A stretch of DNA of 64,000 nt from Gammaproteobacteria bacterium (GCA_016182845.1 JACPFT010000012.1:62001-126000), one strand, 5' to 3'; positions 28,448 through 40,083 are shown, numbered from the stretch's first letter. Numbers and translations: made by a program. The notes: generated from the letters alone by a model not told the origin.

Positions 28448-30301
28448 ATGCAGAAGTCTCCGGGCGTCCTGCGCCGCATCATCGGCGCGCTTTGGACTGG
28501 CGTTGACGCCACCCGCCGTTTCACCGCCAATGCCTTGTTCCTGCTGGTCCTGTTAAGCATCGTCGTATTGGTGAGCCTACCCAAACAGCAGTCGGTGCCC
28601 AAAGGGGCAGCGTTGTTGTTGGCGCCTCAGGGCGAGGTGGTCGAACAGCTGGATTATGTCGATCCATTGCATTCCTTCTTCGGCGCCGACGGCGGCAAGC
28701 CGCAGCAGACCTTGCTCAAGGACTTGCTGGACGCCATCGCCAACGCCAAGGACGACAAGCGTATCAAGGCCCTGGTCATCCTGCCCCAGGACATGGCCTA
28801 TGCCAGCACGACCCAGTTGGAGCTGCTGCGTGCCGCCGTCACCGATTTCAAGACCAGCGGCAAGAAAGTCTATGCCATGGCCGACTACTACACCCAGCCC
28901 CAGTACTACCTGGCGTCCATCGCCGACGAGGTCTACATGGCCCCCAAAGGAGGCGTGATGCTCGAGGGCTATCACCGCCACCGCCTCTATTACAAGAGCG
29001 GCCTGGACAAGCTGGGCGTCAATGTCCACGTATTCCGCGTCGGCACCTACAAATCCGCCGTGGAGCCCTATCTGCGCGACGATATGTCCCCGGAAGACCG
29101 GGAAGCGTCCCAGCTGTTTCTTAGTGGTCTCTGGGAACAATACAAACGCGGCGTCGCCGAGAGCCGCCACCTGAAGCCCGAGCAACTGCAGTCCTATGTC
29201 GACGACTACGTGCCCAATCTCACCGCCAATGGCGGCTATGCGGCCAAGCTCGCCCTGGATGCCAAGCTTATCGATGCCTACAAGAACCGCGACGAATGGC
29301 GCGAGATGATGGTCGGTCACGTGGGCAAGGACAAGGAAGAGAAGACTTACAAACATGTCTTCTTCCAGGACTATCTGGCCGCCTCGCGCCTGCCCAGCCT
29401 GCCGGGCGGCAAGGACAAGGTGGCCGTGATCGTCGCCAAGGGCGAGATCCTGGACGGCGATCAGCCTGCCGGCCGCATCGGCGGCGACACCATGGCCCAG
29501 TTGATCCGCGAGGCCCGCGACGATAAGACCGTCAAGGCCGTGGTTCTGCGCGTCGATAGCCCCGGCGGCAGCGCCTTCGCCTCGGAAGTGATCCGTCGCG
29601 AGCTGGAAGTCACCCAGAAGGCTGGCAAGCCCCTGGTCGTGTCCATGGGCACCTACGCCGCCTCGGGCGGTTACTGGATCTCGGCCACGGCCGACGAGAT
29701 CATCGCCGCGCCCACCACCATCACCGGCTCCATTGGCATCTACGGCGTCCTGCCCACCTTCGAAAAGCCCCTGGACAACTGGGGCATCCACTCCGACGGC
29801 GTGGGCACCACCAAGCTGGCCGGCTCCCTGGATCCGACCCGCCCACTCAATCCCTTGCTGGGTGAGGTCATCCAGCTAACGATCAACCACGGCTACCAGG
29901 AATTCCTGGAACTGGTGGCCAAGGGCCGCAACAAGACGCCGCAGGAAGTCGATGCCATCGCCCAGGGCCGCGTCTGGATCGGCTCCAAGGCCCTCGAACT
30001 CGGGCTGGTTGACCGCCTGGGCGGACTGGAGGATGCCATCGAATCGGCGGCCAAACGCGCCCATCTCGAGGACTACGATGTACGCTATCTGGAAAAGGAG
30101 CTCAGTCCCAAGGAGCGCTTCCTGCGTAGCCTGACCAGTAAGGCCTCGGCTTTCATCGAACCGGGCAGCCTACGTCAGAGCACCCAACCCATGGGCACGG
30201 CGACCCGCCTGTTCTTCGATCTGAAGTCCCAGGTGGAGAGCCTCCTGAGCTGGAACGATCCACAGCATGCCTATGTGCACTGTCTCTGCGAAGTCCGCTG
30301 A
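28448..30301 (+). CDS. sppA: Signal peptide peptidase SppA, 67-kDa type
   Basis: SppA digests cleaved signal peptides in the inner membrane. The 617-residue protein has one N-terminal membrane helix (about 27-46) and the tandem protease domains of the long form. The catalytic dyad is visible as Lys in FRVGTYKSAVEP (about 200) and Ser in GTYAASGGYWIS (about 405), with ITGSIGIYG following. Length equals the E. coli type (618). It is monocistronic, with its own terminator. Confidence 0.96.
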   Translation: MQKSPGVLRRIIGALWTGVDATRRFTANALFLLVLLSIVVLVSLPKQQSVPKGAALLLAPQGEVVEQLDYVDPLHSFFGADGGKPQQTLLKDLLDAIANAKDDKRIKALVILPQDMAYASTTQLELLRAAVTDFKTSGKKVYAMADYYTQPQYYLASIADEVYMAPKGGVMLEGYHRHRLYYKSGLDKLGVNVHVFRVGTYKSAVEPYLRDDMSPEDREASQLFLSGLWEQYKRGVAESRHLKPEQLQSYVDDYVPNLTANGGYAAKLALDAKLIDAYKNRDEWREMMVGHVGKDKEEKTYKHVFFQDYLAASRLPSLPGGKDKVAVIVAKGEILDGDQPAGRIGGDTMAQLIREARDDKTVKAVVLRVDSPGGSAFASEVIRRELEVTQKAGKPLVVSMGTYAASGGYWISATADEIIAAPTTITGSIGIYGVLPTFEKPLDNWGIHSDGVGTTKLAGSLDPTRPLNPLLGEVIQLTINHGYQEFLELVAKGRNKTPQEVDAIAQGRVWIGSKALELGLVDRLGGLEDAIESAAKRAHLEDYDVRYLEKELSPKERFLRSLTSKASAFIEPGSLRQSTQPMGTATRLFFDLKSQVESLLSWNDPQHAYVHCLCEVR

Positions 30302-30318
30302 CTGTGATTGGCACAAAC

Positions 30319-30350
30319 AACAAAGGCGGGTTATCCCGCCTTTGTTTTTC
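30319..30350 (+). terminator. Intrinsic terminator between sppA and rmf
   Basis: Eleven-base-pair stem ACAAAGGCGGG (30320-30330) and CCCGCCTTTGT (30335-30345) with loop TTAT, then TTTT. It serves sppA and, being symmetrical, may also end the convergent rmf transcript. Confidence 0.9.
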
Positions 30351-30364
30351 AATCCGCGCTAGCC

Positions 30365-30538
30365 TCAGAGTCCATATCCGCTGGAGCGTGATGTCCTCGC
30401 CTCTCGCCAGCCGCTCAGCCAATGTTCCCGCGCATTGACCCCCTCAAAAGGACAATCCTCCCGGGAGCGACCTTCGACCCCGGCCTGGAAGCCGCGAGCA
30501 TGGGCACGTTCAAGGCGATCACGTTTTTGTCTTTTCAT
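30365..30538 (-). CDS. rmf: Ribosome modulation factor Rmf
   Basis: Rmf binds 70S ribosomes in stationary phase and drives formation of inactive 100S dimers. The 57-residue, strongly basic protein starts MKRQKRDRLERAHARGFQAG and has GRSREDCPF and LSGWREAR, the conserved blocks of the family (55 residues in E. coli). I chose the ATG at 30538 because MKRQKRDRLERAH is the family start and GAGGT lies before it. A frame 12 codons longer is unlikely. Confidence 0.95.
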   Translation of the reverse strand: MKRQKRDRLERAHARGFQAGVEGRSREDCPFEGVNAREHWLSGWREARTSRSSGYGL

Positions 30539-30922
30539 AAAACCGACCTCTTTGCAGTGGACTGAAACGGGCACCGGCCCGTGCCTTAGCTATAGCGAAT
30601 TTACTCGATGCGGCCAAGCCCCCGACCCTAGGGAGGAAGCCGACAGGAGGTCATCAAACCGTCATAAATCAGCTCAGCACTTACGTGGACTGTCAGAGGC
30701 AAGCGACTAAAATTTCAAGAATTTTCCGTTGTCTACGAAAATTTGCGTCTAGCCTAGGCGGGTCGCTTGCCATTCCCGGATGAATAGGCGCCAAATAGCA
30801 GTGCATTGTCCGATTTCCCGCGCCGGATCAGCGACTTAGCGGCCCGGGAATTCATGAAAAAATTTTTACGGCAAGGCAAGCATCGCACCCGGCTCGACCA
30901 GCCATGGGCTGCCGTACATGAC

Positions 30923-30935
30923 GTTTACGTTAAAC
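30923..30935. promoter_or_regulatory. Possible secondary LiuR half-site pair
   Basis: GTTTACGTTAAAC has GTTTA and TAAAC arms and shares the TTTACGTTAA core with the strong palindrome 120 bases downstream. It may be an upstream LiuR site. The symmetry is imperfect, so this is tentative. Confidence 0.3.
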
Positions 30936-31055
30936 GGTGGTTGCGTAGCGATTTCTTCAGCCAGCGAACACGCGACACCTATCTGTTTGTTTTTACATAG
31001 AAATAATTTATAGGACGTAGTTTCCCATTAATCACACAGACAACTCAGACCAGTT

Positions 31056-31083
31056 ATCTACTTTACGTTAACGTCAAGTAGAT
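31056..31083. promoter_or_regulatory. LiuR-type operator palindrome
   Basis: A 28-base inverted repeat, with outer arms ATCTACTT and AAGTAGAT around the core TACGTTAACGTC, matches at 13 of 14 base pairs. It lies 30 bases before the liuR start. MerR-family regulators bind such palindromes within promoter spacers, so it is the probable autoregulatory and operon-control site. Confidence 0.75.
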
Positions 31084-31113
31084 CTAAGCTTGGCACACGC
31101 AATCGGAGCACTC

Positions 31114-31467
31114 ATGGCCGACACTTGGACCATCACCGAGCTGGCGAATGAACAGGGCGTCACCGCCCGCGCCATTCGCTTCTACGAAGACCAGGGGCTG
31201 ATCTCCCCCCTGCGCGACGGCCGCAACCGCGTTTACGCCAACCGCGACCGGGTGCGCCTCAAGCTGATCCTGCGCGGCAAGCGCATCGGCCTGTCCCTGG
31301 CCGAGATCCGCGACATCATCAACCTCTACGACACGCCGGAAGGCGAGCAGCGCCAGACCGAGCTCCTGCGCAAGCTCATTCGCGAGCGCCGTGCCCAGCT
31401 GATGGCCCAACAACAGGACATCGCGGTCATGCTTCACGAACTCGACAATCTGGAGGCCAGGCTGTGA
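31114..31467 (+). CDS. liuR: MerR-family regulator LiuR
   Basis: LiuR controls leucine and branched-chain acid catabolism genes in many gammaproteobacteria. The 117-residue protein has an N-terminal MerR helix-turn-helix (TITELANEQGVTARAIRFYE, then LISPLRDGRNRVYA) and a C-terminal dimerisation coiled coil. It has no cysteines for metal binding. The ATG at 31114 follows CGGAGC and is preferred to a TTG eight codons upstream. It lies 44 bases before liuA and directly behind a strong palindrome. Confidence 0.9.
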   Translation: MADTWTITELANEQGVTARAIRFYEDQGLISPLRDGRNRVYANRDRVRLKLILRGKRIGLSLAEIRDIINLYDTPEGEQRQTELLRKLIRERRAQLMAQQQDIAVMLHELDNLEARL

Positions 31468-31511
31468 TGGCTTGCGCCACCTGTTTCATTTAGGAACCCA
31501 CGAGGCAAACC

Positions 31512-32666
31512 ATGTTTCTGAACTTCAACCTTGGCGAAACCGCCGACATGATCCGCGACTCCGTGCGCGCCTTCGCGCAGAAGGAAGTCGCCCCCATCGC
31601 GGCCCAGGTGGATCACGACAACCTGTTCCCGAACGCCCTGTGGGCCAAGTTCGGCGAGTTGGGCGTGCTCGGCATCACCGTCGAGGAAGAGTTCGGCGGC
31701 GCGGGCCTGGGTTACCTGGAGCACGTGGTGGCCATGGAGGAAATCTCCCGCGCCTCCGCCTCCATCGGCTTGTCCTATGGCGCCCATTCCAATCTCTGCG
31801 TCAACCAGATCCGCAAGAACGGCAACGAGGTCCAGAAGCGCAAGTACCTGCCCAAGCTGATCTCCGGCGAGTTCATCGGCGCCCTGGCCATGTCCGAGCC
31901 GGGTTCGGGCTCGGACGTGGTGTCCATGAAGCTGCGCGCCGACAAGAAGGGCGACAAATATGTCCTGAACGGCAACAAGATGTGGATCACCAACGGCCCC
32001 GACGCCGATGTGCTGGTGGTCTATGCCAAGACCGATCTGGCCGCCGGCGCCAAGGGCATCACCGCCTTCCTGATCGAGAAGGGCATGCCCGGCTTCCGTA
32101 CCGCCCAGAAGCTCGACAAGCTGGGCATGCGCGGCTCCAACACCTGCGAACTGGTGTTCGAGGACTGCGAAGTGTCGGAAGAACAGATCCTTAACCAGGT
32201 CGGCAAGGGCGTAAACGTGCTCATGTCCGGCCTGGACTACGAGCGCGTCGTGCTGTCCGGCGGCCCCCTGGGCATCATGCAGGCCTGCATGGACGTGGTC
32301 CTGCCCTATATCCACGAGCGCCAGCAGTTCGGCACGGCCATCGGCCAGTTCCAGCTGATCCAGGGCAAGGTCGCCGACATGTACACGACCATGAACGCCT
32401 GCCGCGCCTATGTTTATGCCGTGGCCCAGGCCTGCGATCGCGGCGAGACCAGCCGCCAGGACGCCGCCGGCTGCATCCTCTACGCCGCCGAGAAGGCGAC
32501 GCAGATGGCCCTGGACGCCATCCAGATCCTGGGCGGCAACGGCTATATCAACGAATACCCGACGGGCCGGCTGCTGCGCGACGCCAAGCTCTACGAGATC
32601 GGCGCCGGCACCTCCGAGATCCGCCGCATGCTGATCGGCCGCGAGCTGTTCAACGCGACGGCCTAA
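31512..32666 (+). CDS. liuA: Isovaleryl-CoA dehydrogenase LiuA
   Basis: This FAD enzyme oxidises isovaleryl-CoA to 3-methylcrotonyl-CoA, the first committed step of leucine degradation in this cluster. The 384-residue protein has acyl-CoA dehydrogenase blocks [13 protein letters not shown] and [11 protein letters not shown]. The catalytic Glu sits in the isovaleryl-type position ([12 protein letters not shown], about 240). The C-terminal site used by short-chain enzymes instead reads [10 protein letters not shown], without Glu. This supports isovaleryl-CoA specificity. Confidence 0.95.
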   Translation: MFLNFNLGETADMIRDSVRAFAQKEVAPIAAQVDHDNLFPNALWAKFGELGVLGITVEEEFGGAGLGYLEHVVAMEEISRASASIGLSYGAHSNLCVNQIRKNGNEVQKRKYLPKLISGEFIGALAMSEPGSGSDVVSMKLRADKKGDKYVLNGNKMWITNGPDADVLVVYAKTDLAAGAKGITAFLIEKGMPGFRTAQKLDKLGMRGSNTCELVFEDCEVSEEQILNQVGKGVNVLMSGLDYERVVLSGGPLGIMQACMDVVLPYIHERQQFGTAIGQFQLIQGKVADMYTTMNACRAYVYAVAQACDRGETSRQDAAGCILYAAEKATQMALDAIQILGGNGYINEYPTGRLLRDAKLYEIGAGTSEIRRMLIGRELFNATA

Positions 32667-32680
32667 GCTTAGGCGTAGCG

Positions 32681-32773
32681 CGTAGCCTGGGTTAGCCGCA
32701 AGGCGGCGTAACCCGGGTCTTGGGCCGCAAATCCATATCCCGGGTTACGGCCTTTGGCCTAACCCAGGCTACG
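32681..32773. repeat. Palindromic intergenic repeat (GTAGCCTGGGTTA type)
   Basis: Two inverted arms, CGTAGCCTGGGTTA...TAACCCGGG (32681-32717) and CCCGGGTTA...TAACCCAGGCTACG (32738-32773). Each arm can also fold on itself (GGGTTA with TAACCC). It fills much of the 254-base spacer between liuA and the thiolase gene and has no coding content. Confidence 0.8.
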
Positions 32774-32920
32774 ACCCGGCTACCCAAGGCTGTCACAGAA
32801 CCCGTTTAAGGTCCGATGGCGCCGCAACATATTCCGGTCGTTCCGGATTCGGCGCACAATCGAACCACCGTTTATGAACCCGCGCCGGCCAATACGCCGG
32901 CCTGAACCGAGGAATGCACC

Positions 32921-34105
32921 ATGTCCCATGATCCGATCGTCATCGTGTCCGCCGTGCGTACCGCCATGGGCGGCTTCCAGGGCGCCCTGTCCGCCAAGAC
33001 CGCGCCGGAACTGGGCGCGGTCGCCATCAAGGCCGCCGTCGAGCGTGCCGGCATCGCCGCCGCCGACGTGCAGGAAGTCTTCATGGGTTGCGTGCTGCAC
33101 GCCGGCCTCGGCCAGGCTCCGGCCCGCCAAGCCGCCCTCGGCGCCGGCCTGCCTAAGTCGGTGCCCTGCACCACCATCTCCAAGGTCTGCGGCTCGGGCA
33201 TGAAGTCCGTGATGCTGGCCCACGATCTCATCGCCGCCGGCAGCAACGAGGTGATGGTGGCGGGCGGCATGGAATCCATGACCAATGCCCCCTACATCCT
33301 GCCGAAGGCCCGCGCCGGCCTGCGTCTGGGCCATTCCCAGGTCCTGGACCATATGTTCTTCGACGGCCTGGAAGACGCCTACGACAAGGGCCGTCTGATG
33401 GGCGCCTTCGCCGAAGAGACCGCCAAGCACTTCGGCTTTACCCGCGAGGCCCAGGACGAGTTCGCCATCACCTCGGTCAAGCGCGCCCAGGCCGCCATCA
33501 CCGAGGGCAAGTTCAAGGCCGAGATCGCCGCCGTCGCCATCGCCGATCGCAAGGGCGAGACCCTGGTGGACACCGACGAGCAGCCGGGCAATGCCAAGAT
33601 CGACAAGATCCCGACCCTGAAACCGGCTTTCGCAAAGGACGGCACGGTCACCGCCGCCTCCTCCTCCTCCATCTCCGACGGCGCCGCCGCCCTGGTGTTG
33701 ATGAAGCAGTCGGAAGCCGAGAAGCGCGGCCTCAAGCCCCTGGCCAAAATCGTCGGCCACACCGGCCATGCCCGCGAGCCGAACTGGTTCACCACCGCCC
33801 CGGTGGGCGCCATCCAGGCGCTGTTCGCCAAGACCGGCTGGACCAAGGACTCCGTGGATCTCTTCGAAATCAACGAAGCCTTCGCCAATGTCGCCATGGC
33901 CGCCATCAAGGAACTGGGCCTGGACCACGACCGCGTCAACGTCTACGGCGGCGCCTGCGCCCTGGGCCATCCCATCGGCGCCTCGGGCGCGCGCATCCTC
34001 GTGACCCTGATCCATGCGCTCAAGCAGACCGGCGGCAAGCGCGGCGTGGCCAGCTTGTGCATCGGCGGCGGCGAAGCCACGGCCATGGCGGTGGAACTGC
34101 TCTAA
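32921..34105 (+). CDS. Acetyl-CoA acetyltransferase (thiolase)
   Basis: This biosynthetic/degradative thiolase would cleave acetoacetyl-CoA to two acetyl-CoA at the end of the pathway. The 394-residue protein has the nucleophilic Cys90 in TTISKVCGSGMKSV, the His motif in CALGHPIGASGARI (about 350) and the C-terminal VASLCIGGGEATAM with its second Cys. Length is typical (about 392). Its place in the liu cluster next to the CoA-transferase genes fits acetoacetate use. Confidence 0.94.
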   Translation: MSHDPIVIVSAVRTAMGGFQGALSAKTAPELGAVAIKAAVERAGIAAADVQEVFMGCVLHAGLGQAPARQAALGAGLPKSVPCTTISKVCGSGMKSVMLAHDLIAAGSNEVMVAGGMESMTNAPYILPKARAGLRLGHSQVLDHMFFDGLEDAYDKGRLMGAFAEETAKHFGFTREAQDEFAITSVKRAQAAITEGKFKAEIAAVAIADRKGETLVDTDEQPGNAKIDKIPTLKPAFAKDGTVTAASSSSISDGAAALVLMKQSEAEKRGLKPLAKIVGHTGHAREPNWFTTAPVGAIQALFAKTGWTKDSVDLFEINEAFANVAMAAIKELGLDHDRVNVYGGACALGHPIGASGARILVTLIHALKQTGGKRGVASLCIGGGEATAMAVELL

Positions 34106-34121
34106 TCATTGACTGACGACC

Positions 34122-34211
34122 CTTCGATACGGCCCGCAAATGCGGGCCTACTCAGGGCGAACGGTAGTTTTGTCCGTTCATGCAGAGTAGCGCCGTAGGC
34201 GCGTATCGAAG
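34122..34211. repeat. Palindromic intergenic repeat (CTTCGATAC...CGAACGG type)
   Basis: Outer arms CTTCGATAC and GTATCGAAG. Inner arms CTACTCAGGGCGAACGG and CCGTTCATGCAGAGTAG, plus local hairpins GGCCCGCAAATGCGGGCC and GCGCCGTAGGCGC. The same family occurs at 41957-42060 and a short form at 37994-38053. Confidence 0.8.
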
Positions 34212-34228
34212 CACTCCCGAGATCGACC

Positions 34229-35365
34229 ATGCTACTCACCGAAGACCAACGCCTGATCCGCGACGCCGCCCGTGATTTCGTACAGGCGCGCATCGCCCCC
34301 TTCGCCGCCGAATGGGACAAGAACGCCCGCTTTCCCGCCGAAGCCCTGAAGGGCCTGGGCGAACTGGGTTTCTTCGGCATGACCGTGCCCGAGGAATACG
34401 GCGGCTCCAATATCGGCTATGTGGCCGCCGCCCTGGTGCTGGAGGAGATCGCCGCCGGTGATGCCGCCACCTCCACCATCATCTCGGTGACCAATTCCGT
34501 GGCCTGCATGCCCATCCTGCGTTTCGGCAACGATGAGCAGAAAGAGACCTATCTCAAACCGCTCGCCTCCGGCGAACACCTGGGCGCCTTCTGCCTGACC
34601 GAACCCCATGCCGGCTCCGATGCCGCCGATCTGCGCACCAAGGCCGTGCTGGATGGCGACCATTACATCATCAATGGCGCCAAGCAGTTCATCACTTCAG
34701 GCAAGCACGCCGACACCGCCATCGTCTTCGCGGTCACCGATCCATCCGCCGGAAAGAAGGGCATCAGCGCCTTCATCGTGCCCACCAAGACCGCCGGCTA
34801 CCATGTGGCGCGGGTCGAGGAAAAGATGGGCCAGCACGCCTCCGACACCTGCCAGATCCAGTTCGACGACTGCCGCATCCCGGCCGAGAACATGCTGGGC
34901 AAGGAAGGCGAAGGCTATAAGATCGCCCTGTCCAACCTGGAAGGCGGCCGCATCGGCATCGCCGCCCAGTGCGTGGGCATCGCCCGCGCCGCCCTGGAAG
35001 CCGCGACCCGCTATGCCCAGGAACGCAAGGCCTTCGGCAAGGAACTGGGCGCTCACCAGGCCGTGGCCTTCCAACTGGCCGACATGGCCACGCAAGTCGA
35101 TGCCGCGCGCCTGCTGGTGCTGCGCGCCGCCGCCCTGCGCGAAGCCGGCGAGCCCTGCCTGAAGGAAGCCTCCATGGCCAAGCTCTTCGCCTCGGAAATG
35201 GCCGAACGCGTCTGCTCCCAGGCCATCCAGATCCACGGCGGCTATGGCTATCTCGGCGACTTCCCGGTAGAACGCTATTACCGCGACGTGCGCGTCTGCC
35301 AGATCTACGAGGGCACCAGCGAGATTCAGCGCCTGGTGATCAGCCGTGCGCTCTTAAACGAATAG
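34229..35365 (+). CDS. Acyl-CoA dehydrogenase (short/branched-chain type)
   Basis: This 378-residue FAD enzyme oxidises an acyl-CoA at the alpha-beta position. It shows [27 protein letters not shown], and a C-terminal catalytic Glu in [14 protein letters not shown], the position used by short-chain and 2-methyl-branched enzymes. It is therefore distinct from liuA in the same cluster. Butyryl-CoA or 2-methylbutyryl-CoA are candidate substrates; the sequence does not decide. Confidence 0.9.
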   Translation: MLLTEDQRLIRDAARDFVQARIAPFAAEWDKNARFPAEALKGLGELGFFGMTVPEEYGGSNIGYVAAALVLEEIAAGDAATSTIISVTNSVACMPILRFGNDEQKETYLKPLASGEHLGAFCLTEPHAGSDAADLRTKAVLDGDHYIINGAKQFITSGKHADTAIVFAVTDPSAGKKGISAFIVPTKTAGYHVARVEEKMGQHASDTCQIQFDDCRIPAENMLGKEGEGYKIALSNLEGGRIGIAAQCVGIARAALEAATRYAQERKAFGKELGAHQAVAFQLADMATQVDAARLLVLRAAALREAGEPCLKEASMAKLFASEMAERVCSQAIQIHGGYGYLGDFPVERYYRDVRVCQIYEGTSEIQRLVISRALLNE

Positions 35366-35370
35366 GTCCT

Positions 35371-35457
35371 GTAGGTCCGACTTCAGTCGGACTCCGGCAT
35401 GTCCGGCTGAAGCCGGACCTACGGAAGACCTGAGAGTCCCGCGATAGCGGGACCTAC
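35371..35457. repeat. REP-like repeat cluster (GTAGGTCC type)
   Basis: Three related imperfect palindromes. GTAGGTCCGACTTCAGTCGG (35371-35390) is inverted against GCTGAAGCCGGACCTAC (35406-35422), followed by GTCCCGCGATAGCGGGAC plus CTAC (35436-35457). The arrangement of head-to-head units resembles bacterial REP/BIME elements. It lies between the acyl-CoA dehydrogenase gene and liuB. Confidence 0.85.
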
Positions 35458-35470
35458 ACGAGAAGAAGAA

Positions 35471-37078
<1,608 letters not shown>

Positions 37079-37084
37079 AGAGCT

Positions 37085-37168
37085 TGTAGGTCCGGCTTCA
37101 GCCGGACAATGACGGGGATGTCCCGCTGAAGCGGGACCTACAGGAAATCCGGCGTCCCGCTTCGGGAC
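37085..37168. repeat. REP-like repeat cluster (GTAGGTCC type), second copy
   Basis: TGTAGGTCCGGCTTCAGCC with GGACA (37085-37108) faces GCTGAAGCGGGACCTACA (37125-37142); a third hairpin GTCCCGCTTCGGGAC follows at 37154-37168. It is the same family and layout as the repeat at 35371-35457, and fills the spacer between liuB and liuC. Confidence 0.85.
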
Positions 37169-37179
37169 CAGAGGAAAAC

Positions 37180-37974
37180 ATGAGCGACTATCAAAGCTTG
37201 AAATTGGAAATCGACGCCTGCGGCGTGGCTACCCTGACCATGTCCCGCGCCGAGTTGCACAATGCCTTCGACGATCAGGTGATTCATGAACTGACCGAGG
37301 CCCTGCGAGGCATCGGCGACAACCCGGAGGTGCGGGTGCTCGTCCTGCGCGGCGAGGGCAAGAGCTTCTGCGCCGGCGCCGATCTGAACTGGATGAAGCG
37401 CATGGCCGGCTATTCCTGGGACGAGAATTACCAGGACTCCCTGGGCCTCGCCGGCCTGATGCAGAGCCTCGCGCGCCTGAAAATGCCCAGCATCGCCGTG
37501 GTGCAGGGCGCGGCCTATGGCGGCGGTGTCGGCCTGGTGGCCTGCTGCGACATGGCTTTCGCCTCGGACAAAGCCAGTTTCTGTCTTTCCGAAGTGAAGC
37601 TGGGCCTGATCCCCTCGGTGATCTCGCCCTATGTGGTCCGTGCCATGGGCGAACGGGCCGCCCGCCGTTATTTCGTCACCGCCGAGCGCTTCGACGCCGC
37701 CGAGGCGCTGCGCATCGGTCTGGTGCATTCGGTCGTGGCGCCGGAAGCTCTGGACGAGCACGTGCAGGGCGTGGTCAATGCCATCCTGGCCAATGGTCCC
37801 AAGGCCGTGCTCGCCGCCAAGCGCCTGATCGACTTCGTCGCCAATGAAAAGCTGGACGAGGATCTCATCCGGGAAACCGCCCAGCGCATCGCCGATATCC
37901 GCGCCTCGGACGAAGGCCGCGAGGGCGTGGGCGCTTTTTTGGAAAAGCGTAAAGCGAACTGGATTAAAGAATAA
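37180..37974 (+). CDS. liuC: Methylglutaconyl-CoA hydratase LiuC
   Basis: LiuC hydrates 3-methylglutaconyl-CoA to 3-hydroxy-3-methylglutaryl-CoA. The 264-residue crotonase-family protein has the oxyanion-hole regions KSFCAGADLNWMKRMAGYS and VQGAAYGGGVGLVACCDMAF, and LSEVKLGLIPSVISPYVV with the catalytic Glu. The DLNWM block is typical of methylglutaconyl-CoA hydratases. It stands between the two carboxylase subunit genes, as in known liu clusters. Confidence 0.94.
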   Translation: MSDYQSLKLEIDACGVATLTMSRAELHNAFDDQVIHELTEALRGIGDNPEVRVLVLRGEGKSFCAGADLNWMKRMAGYSWDENYQDSLGLAGLMQSLARLKMPSIAVVQGAAYGGGVGLVACCDMAFASDKASFCLSEVKLGLIPSVISPYVVRAMGERAARRYFVTAERFDAAEALRIGLVHSVVAPEALDEHVQGVVNAILANGPKAVLAAKRLIDFVANEKLDEDLIRETAQRIADIRASDEGREGVGAFLEKRKANWIKE

Positions 37975-37993
37975 CCCCCCCGCACCGTCCATC

Positions 37994-38053
37994 CTTCGAC
38001 AAGCTCAGGACGAACGGTACGGGAAATCCCCGTTCGCACTGAGCTTGTCGAAG
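37994..38053. repeat. Palindromic repeat (CTTCGACAAGCTCAG type)
   Basis: Inverted arms CTTCGACAAGCTCAGGACGA (37994-38013, continuing ACGG) and CGCACTGAGCTTGTCGAAG (38035-38053, preceded by CCGTT). The ends CTTCGA and ACGAACGG are shared with the repeats at 34122 and 41957, so it looks like a short form of one family. It lies between liuC and liuD. Confidence 0.85.
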
Positions 38054-38076
38054 TGCGAATGCTCGTGGAATACAAA

Positions 38077-40083
38077 ATGTTTGAAAAAATCCTTATTGCC
38101 AATCGCGGCGAAATCGCCTGCCGCGTCATGCGTACCGCCAAGAAGATGGGCATACGCTGCGTCGCCGTGTACTCGGAGGCCGACGCCAATGCCATGCATG
38201 TGGCCATGGCCGACGAAGCCTATTACCTCGGCCCGGCGCCGGCCCGCGAATCCTATCTGCGCGCCGATCTGATCCTGGAAATCGCCCAGCGCTGCGGCGC
38301 CCAGGCCATCCACCCGGGCTACGGTTTTCTCTCGGAGAACGAGAAATTCGCCGAGGACTGCGAACGCGCCGGCATCGCCTTTATCGGCCCGCCGGCCTCG
38401 GCCATCGAGGCCATGGGCTCCAAGAGCGCGGCCAAGCTCATCATGGAAAATGCCGGCGTGCCCCTGGTCAAGGGCTATCACGGCGACGATCAGAGCGAGG
38501 CCGTTCTGCAGCGCGCCGCCGACGAAATCGGCTATCCGGTCCTGATCAAGGCCACCGCCGGCGGCGGCGGCAAGGGCATGCGCCAGGTGTGGAATTCGGC
38601 GGAATTCTCCGCCGCCCTCGCCTCCTGCAAGCGCGAGGCGGCGAACTCCTTTGGCGACGACAAGGTCCTGGTCGAAAAATACCTCACCAAACCGCGCCAC
38701 GTGGAAATCCAGGTCTTCGCCGACAGCCACGGCCAGGCGGTGTATCTCTTCGAGCGCGACTGCTCGGTGCAGCGCCGCCACCAGAAGGTCATCGAGGAAG
38801 CCCCGGCTCCGGGCATGAGCGACGCCCTGCGCGCCCAGATGGGCGAGGTCGCCTGCCAGGCGGCTCGTGCCATCGGCTATGTGGGCGCCGGCACCATCGA
38901 GTTCCTGTTGGACCAGGACGGCTCCTTCTATTTCATGGAGATGAACACCCGCTTGCAGGTGGAGCATCCGGTCACCGAGATGATCACAGGCCAGGATCTG
39001 GTGGAATGGCAGCTTCTGGTCGCTTCCGGCGAGCCCCTGCCCCTGGCCCAGGACGAGCTCTGCATCAACGGCCATGCCTTCGAGGTGCGCGTCTATGCCG
39101 AGGACCCGGACCAGGACTTCCTGCCGGCCACCGGTCAGCTCAAGCATCTGCGCACGCCCAAGACCAGCAAGTTCGTGCGCATCGACACCGGCGTGCGCGA
39201 AGGCGACAGCGTGTCCATCCACTACGACCCGATGATCGCCAAGCTCATCGTCTGGGATAAGGACCGCGTCTCGGCCTTGGCGCGCCTGCGCAATGCCCTG
39301 GCCGATTATCAGGTCGTGGGCGTCACCACCAATCTCAAATTCCTGTCCCATCTGGCCGCGAACCAGGCCTTTATCGACGAGGACATCGACACCGGCTTCA
39401 TCGCCCGCAACAAGGACGAACTCTTGCCGCCGGCCAAGCCGGTTTCCGACGAGGTTCTGGCACTCGCCAGCCTCTACACCATGCTCAAGCGCGATGCCGA
39501 AGCCAAAGCACAAGCCGCGCGCAGCCGGGATCCGCATTCTCCCTGGAATCTCATCACCGGCTGGCGTCTCAACGAGGACAATTACCACCATCTGCTGTTC
39601 GTGCGCGAGCATGATCATGTCAGGGAAGAGCTGGCCATCCAGCTGCATTTCCGCCCCGAGGGCTACCTCCTGGAGCTGTCCGGCACTGAGCTGCAAGTCA
39701 GCGGCGACTTCGGCCCCGACGAGGAGTTGCGCGCCAATATCAATGGCAAGCGCCTCACCGCCCAAGTGGTCGAGCACGACCACAGCCTGATCATCTTCGC
39801 CCTGGGCGATGCCTACCGCCTGGGCGTGAAGGCCCTCTCCGCCGGCGGCGACAGCGACGACGGCCACGGCCGGCTCAGCGCGCCCATGCCGGGCACGGTC
39901 ATCGCGGTCATGGTCAAGGCCGGCGACGCCGTGCAGAAGGGCCAGGCCCTCTTGGTCCTGGAAGCTATGAAGATGGAACACACCATCGCCGCGCCGGTCG
40001 ACGGCGTGGTCGCCGAAGTCCTGTACCAGGCCGGCGATCAGGTCCAGGGCGAAGCGGAGCTGCTGCGCTTCGAAACGGTTTAA
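38077..40083 (+). CDS. liuD: Methylcrotonoyl-CoA carboxylase, biotin subunit LiuD
   Basis: LiuD carboxylates its own biotin using ATP and bicarbonate and feeds LiuB. The 668-residue protein has a biotin carboxylase domain (about 1-450: [48 protein letters not shown]) and a linker domain. The C-terminal biotinyl domain has [10 protein letters not shown], whose second Lys carries biotin. The ATG at 38077 starts exactly at the conserved [11 protein letters not shown]; eight extra codons in the longer frame come from the upstream repeat. Confidence 0.96.
   Translation: MFEKILIANRGEIACRVMRTAKKMGIRCVAVYSEADANAMHVAMADEAYYLGPAPARESYLRADLILEIAQRCGAQAIHPGYGFLSENEKFAEDCERAGIAFIGPPASAIEAMGSKSAAKLIMENAGVPLVKGYHGDDQSEAVLQRAADEIGYPVLIKATAGGGGKGMRQVWNSAEFSAALASCKREAANSFGDDKVLVEKYLTKPRHVEIQVFADSHGQAVYLFERDCSVQRRHQKVIEEAPAPGMSDALRAQMGEVACQAARAIGYVGAGTIEFLLDQDGSFYFMEMNTRLQVEHPVTEMITGQDLVEWQLLVASGEPLPLAQDELCINGHAFEVRVYAEDPDQDFLPATGQLKHLRTPKTSKFVRIDTGVREGDSVSIHYDPMIAKLIVWDKDRVSALARLRNALADYQVVGVTTNLKFLSHLAANQAFIDEDIDTGFIARNKDELLPPAKPVSDEVLALASLYTMLKRDAEAKAQAARSRDPHSPWNLITGWRLNEDNYHHLLFVREHDHVREELAIQLHFRPEGYLLELSGTELQVSGDFGPDEELRANINGKRLTAQVVEHDHSLIIFALGDAYRLGVKALSAGGDSDDGHGRLSAPMPGTVIAVMVKAGDAVQKGQALLVLEAMKMEHTIAAPVDGVVAEVLYQAGDQVQGEAELLRFETV

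Larger units (their letters stand above)
30539..31113. other. 575-base intergenic region between rmf and liuR
   Basis: This divergent region holds the rmf upstream region on the left and the liuR control region on the right. It has no credible coding frame; the one open frame at 30806-31000 lacks a ribosome site and any family-like sequence. A partial palindrome GTTTACGTTAAAC (30923-30935) and the strong 28-base palindrome at 31056-31083 are the only sites I can point to. Confidence 0.6.

Noticed and set aside
30806-31000. 64-codon frame in the rmf-liuR spacer
   Set aside because: No ribosome site, start codon not ATG, and no recognisable sequence; a palindrome lies inside it.
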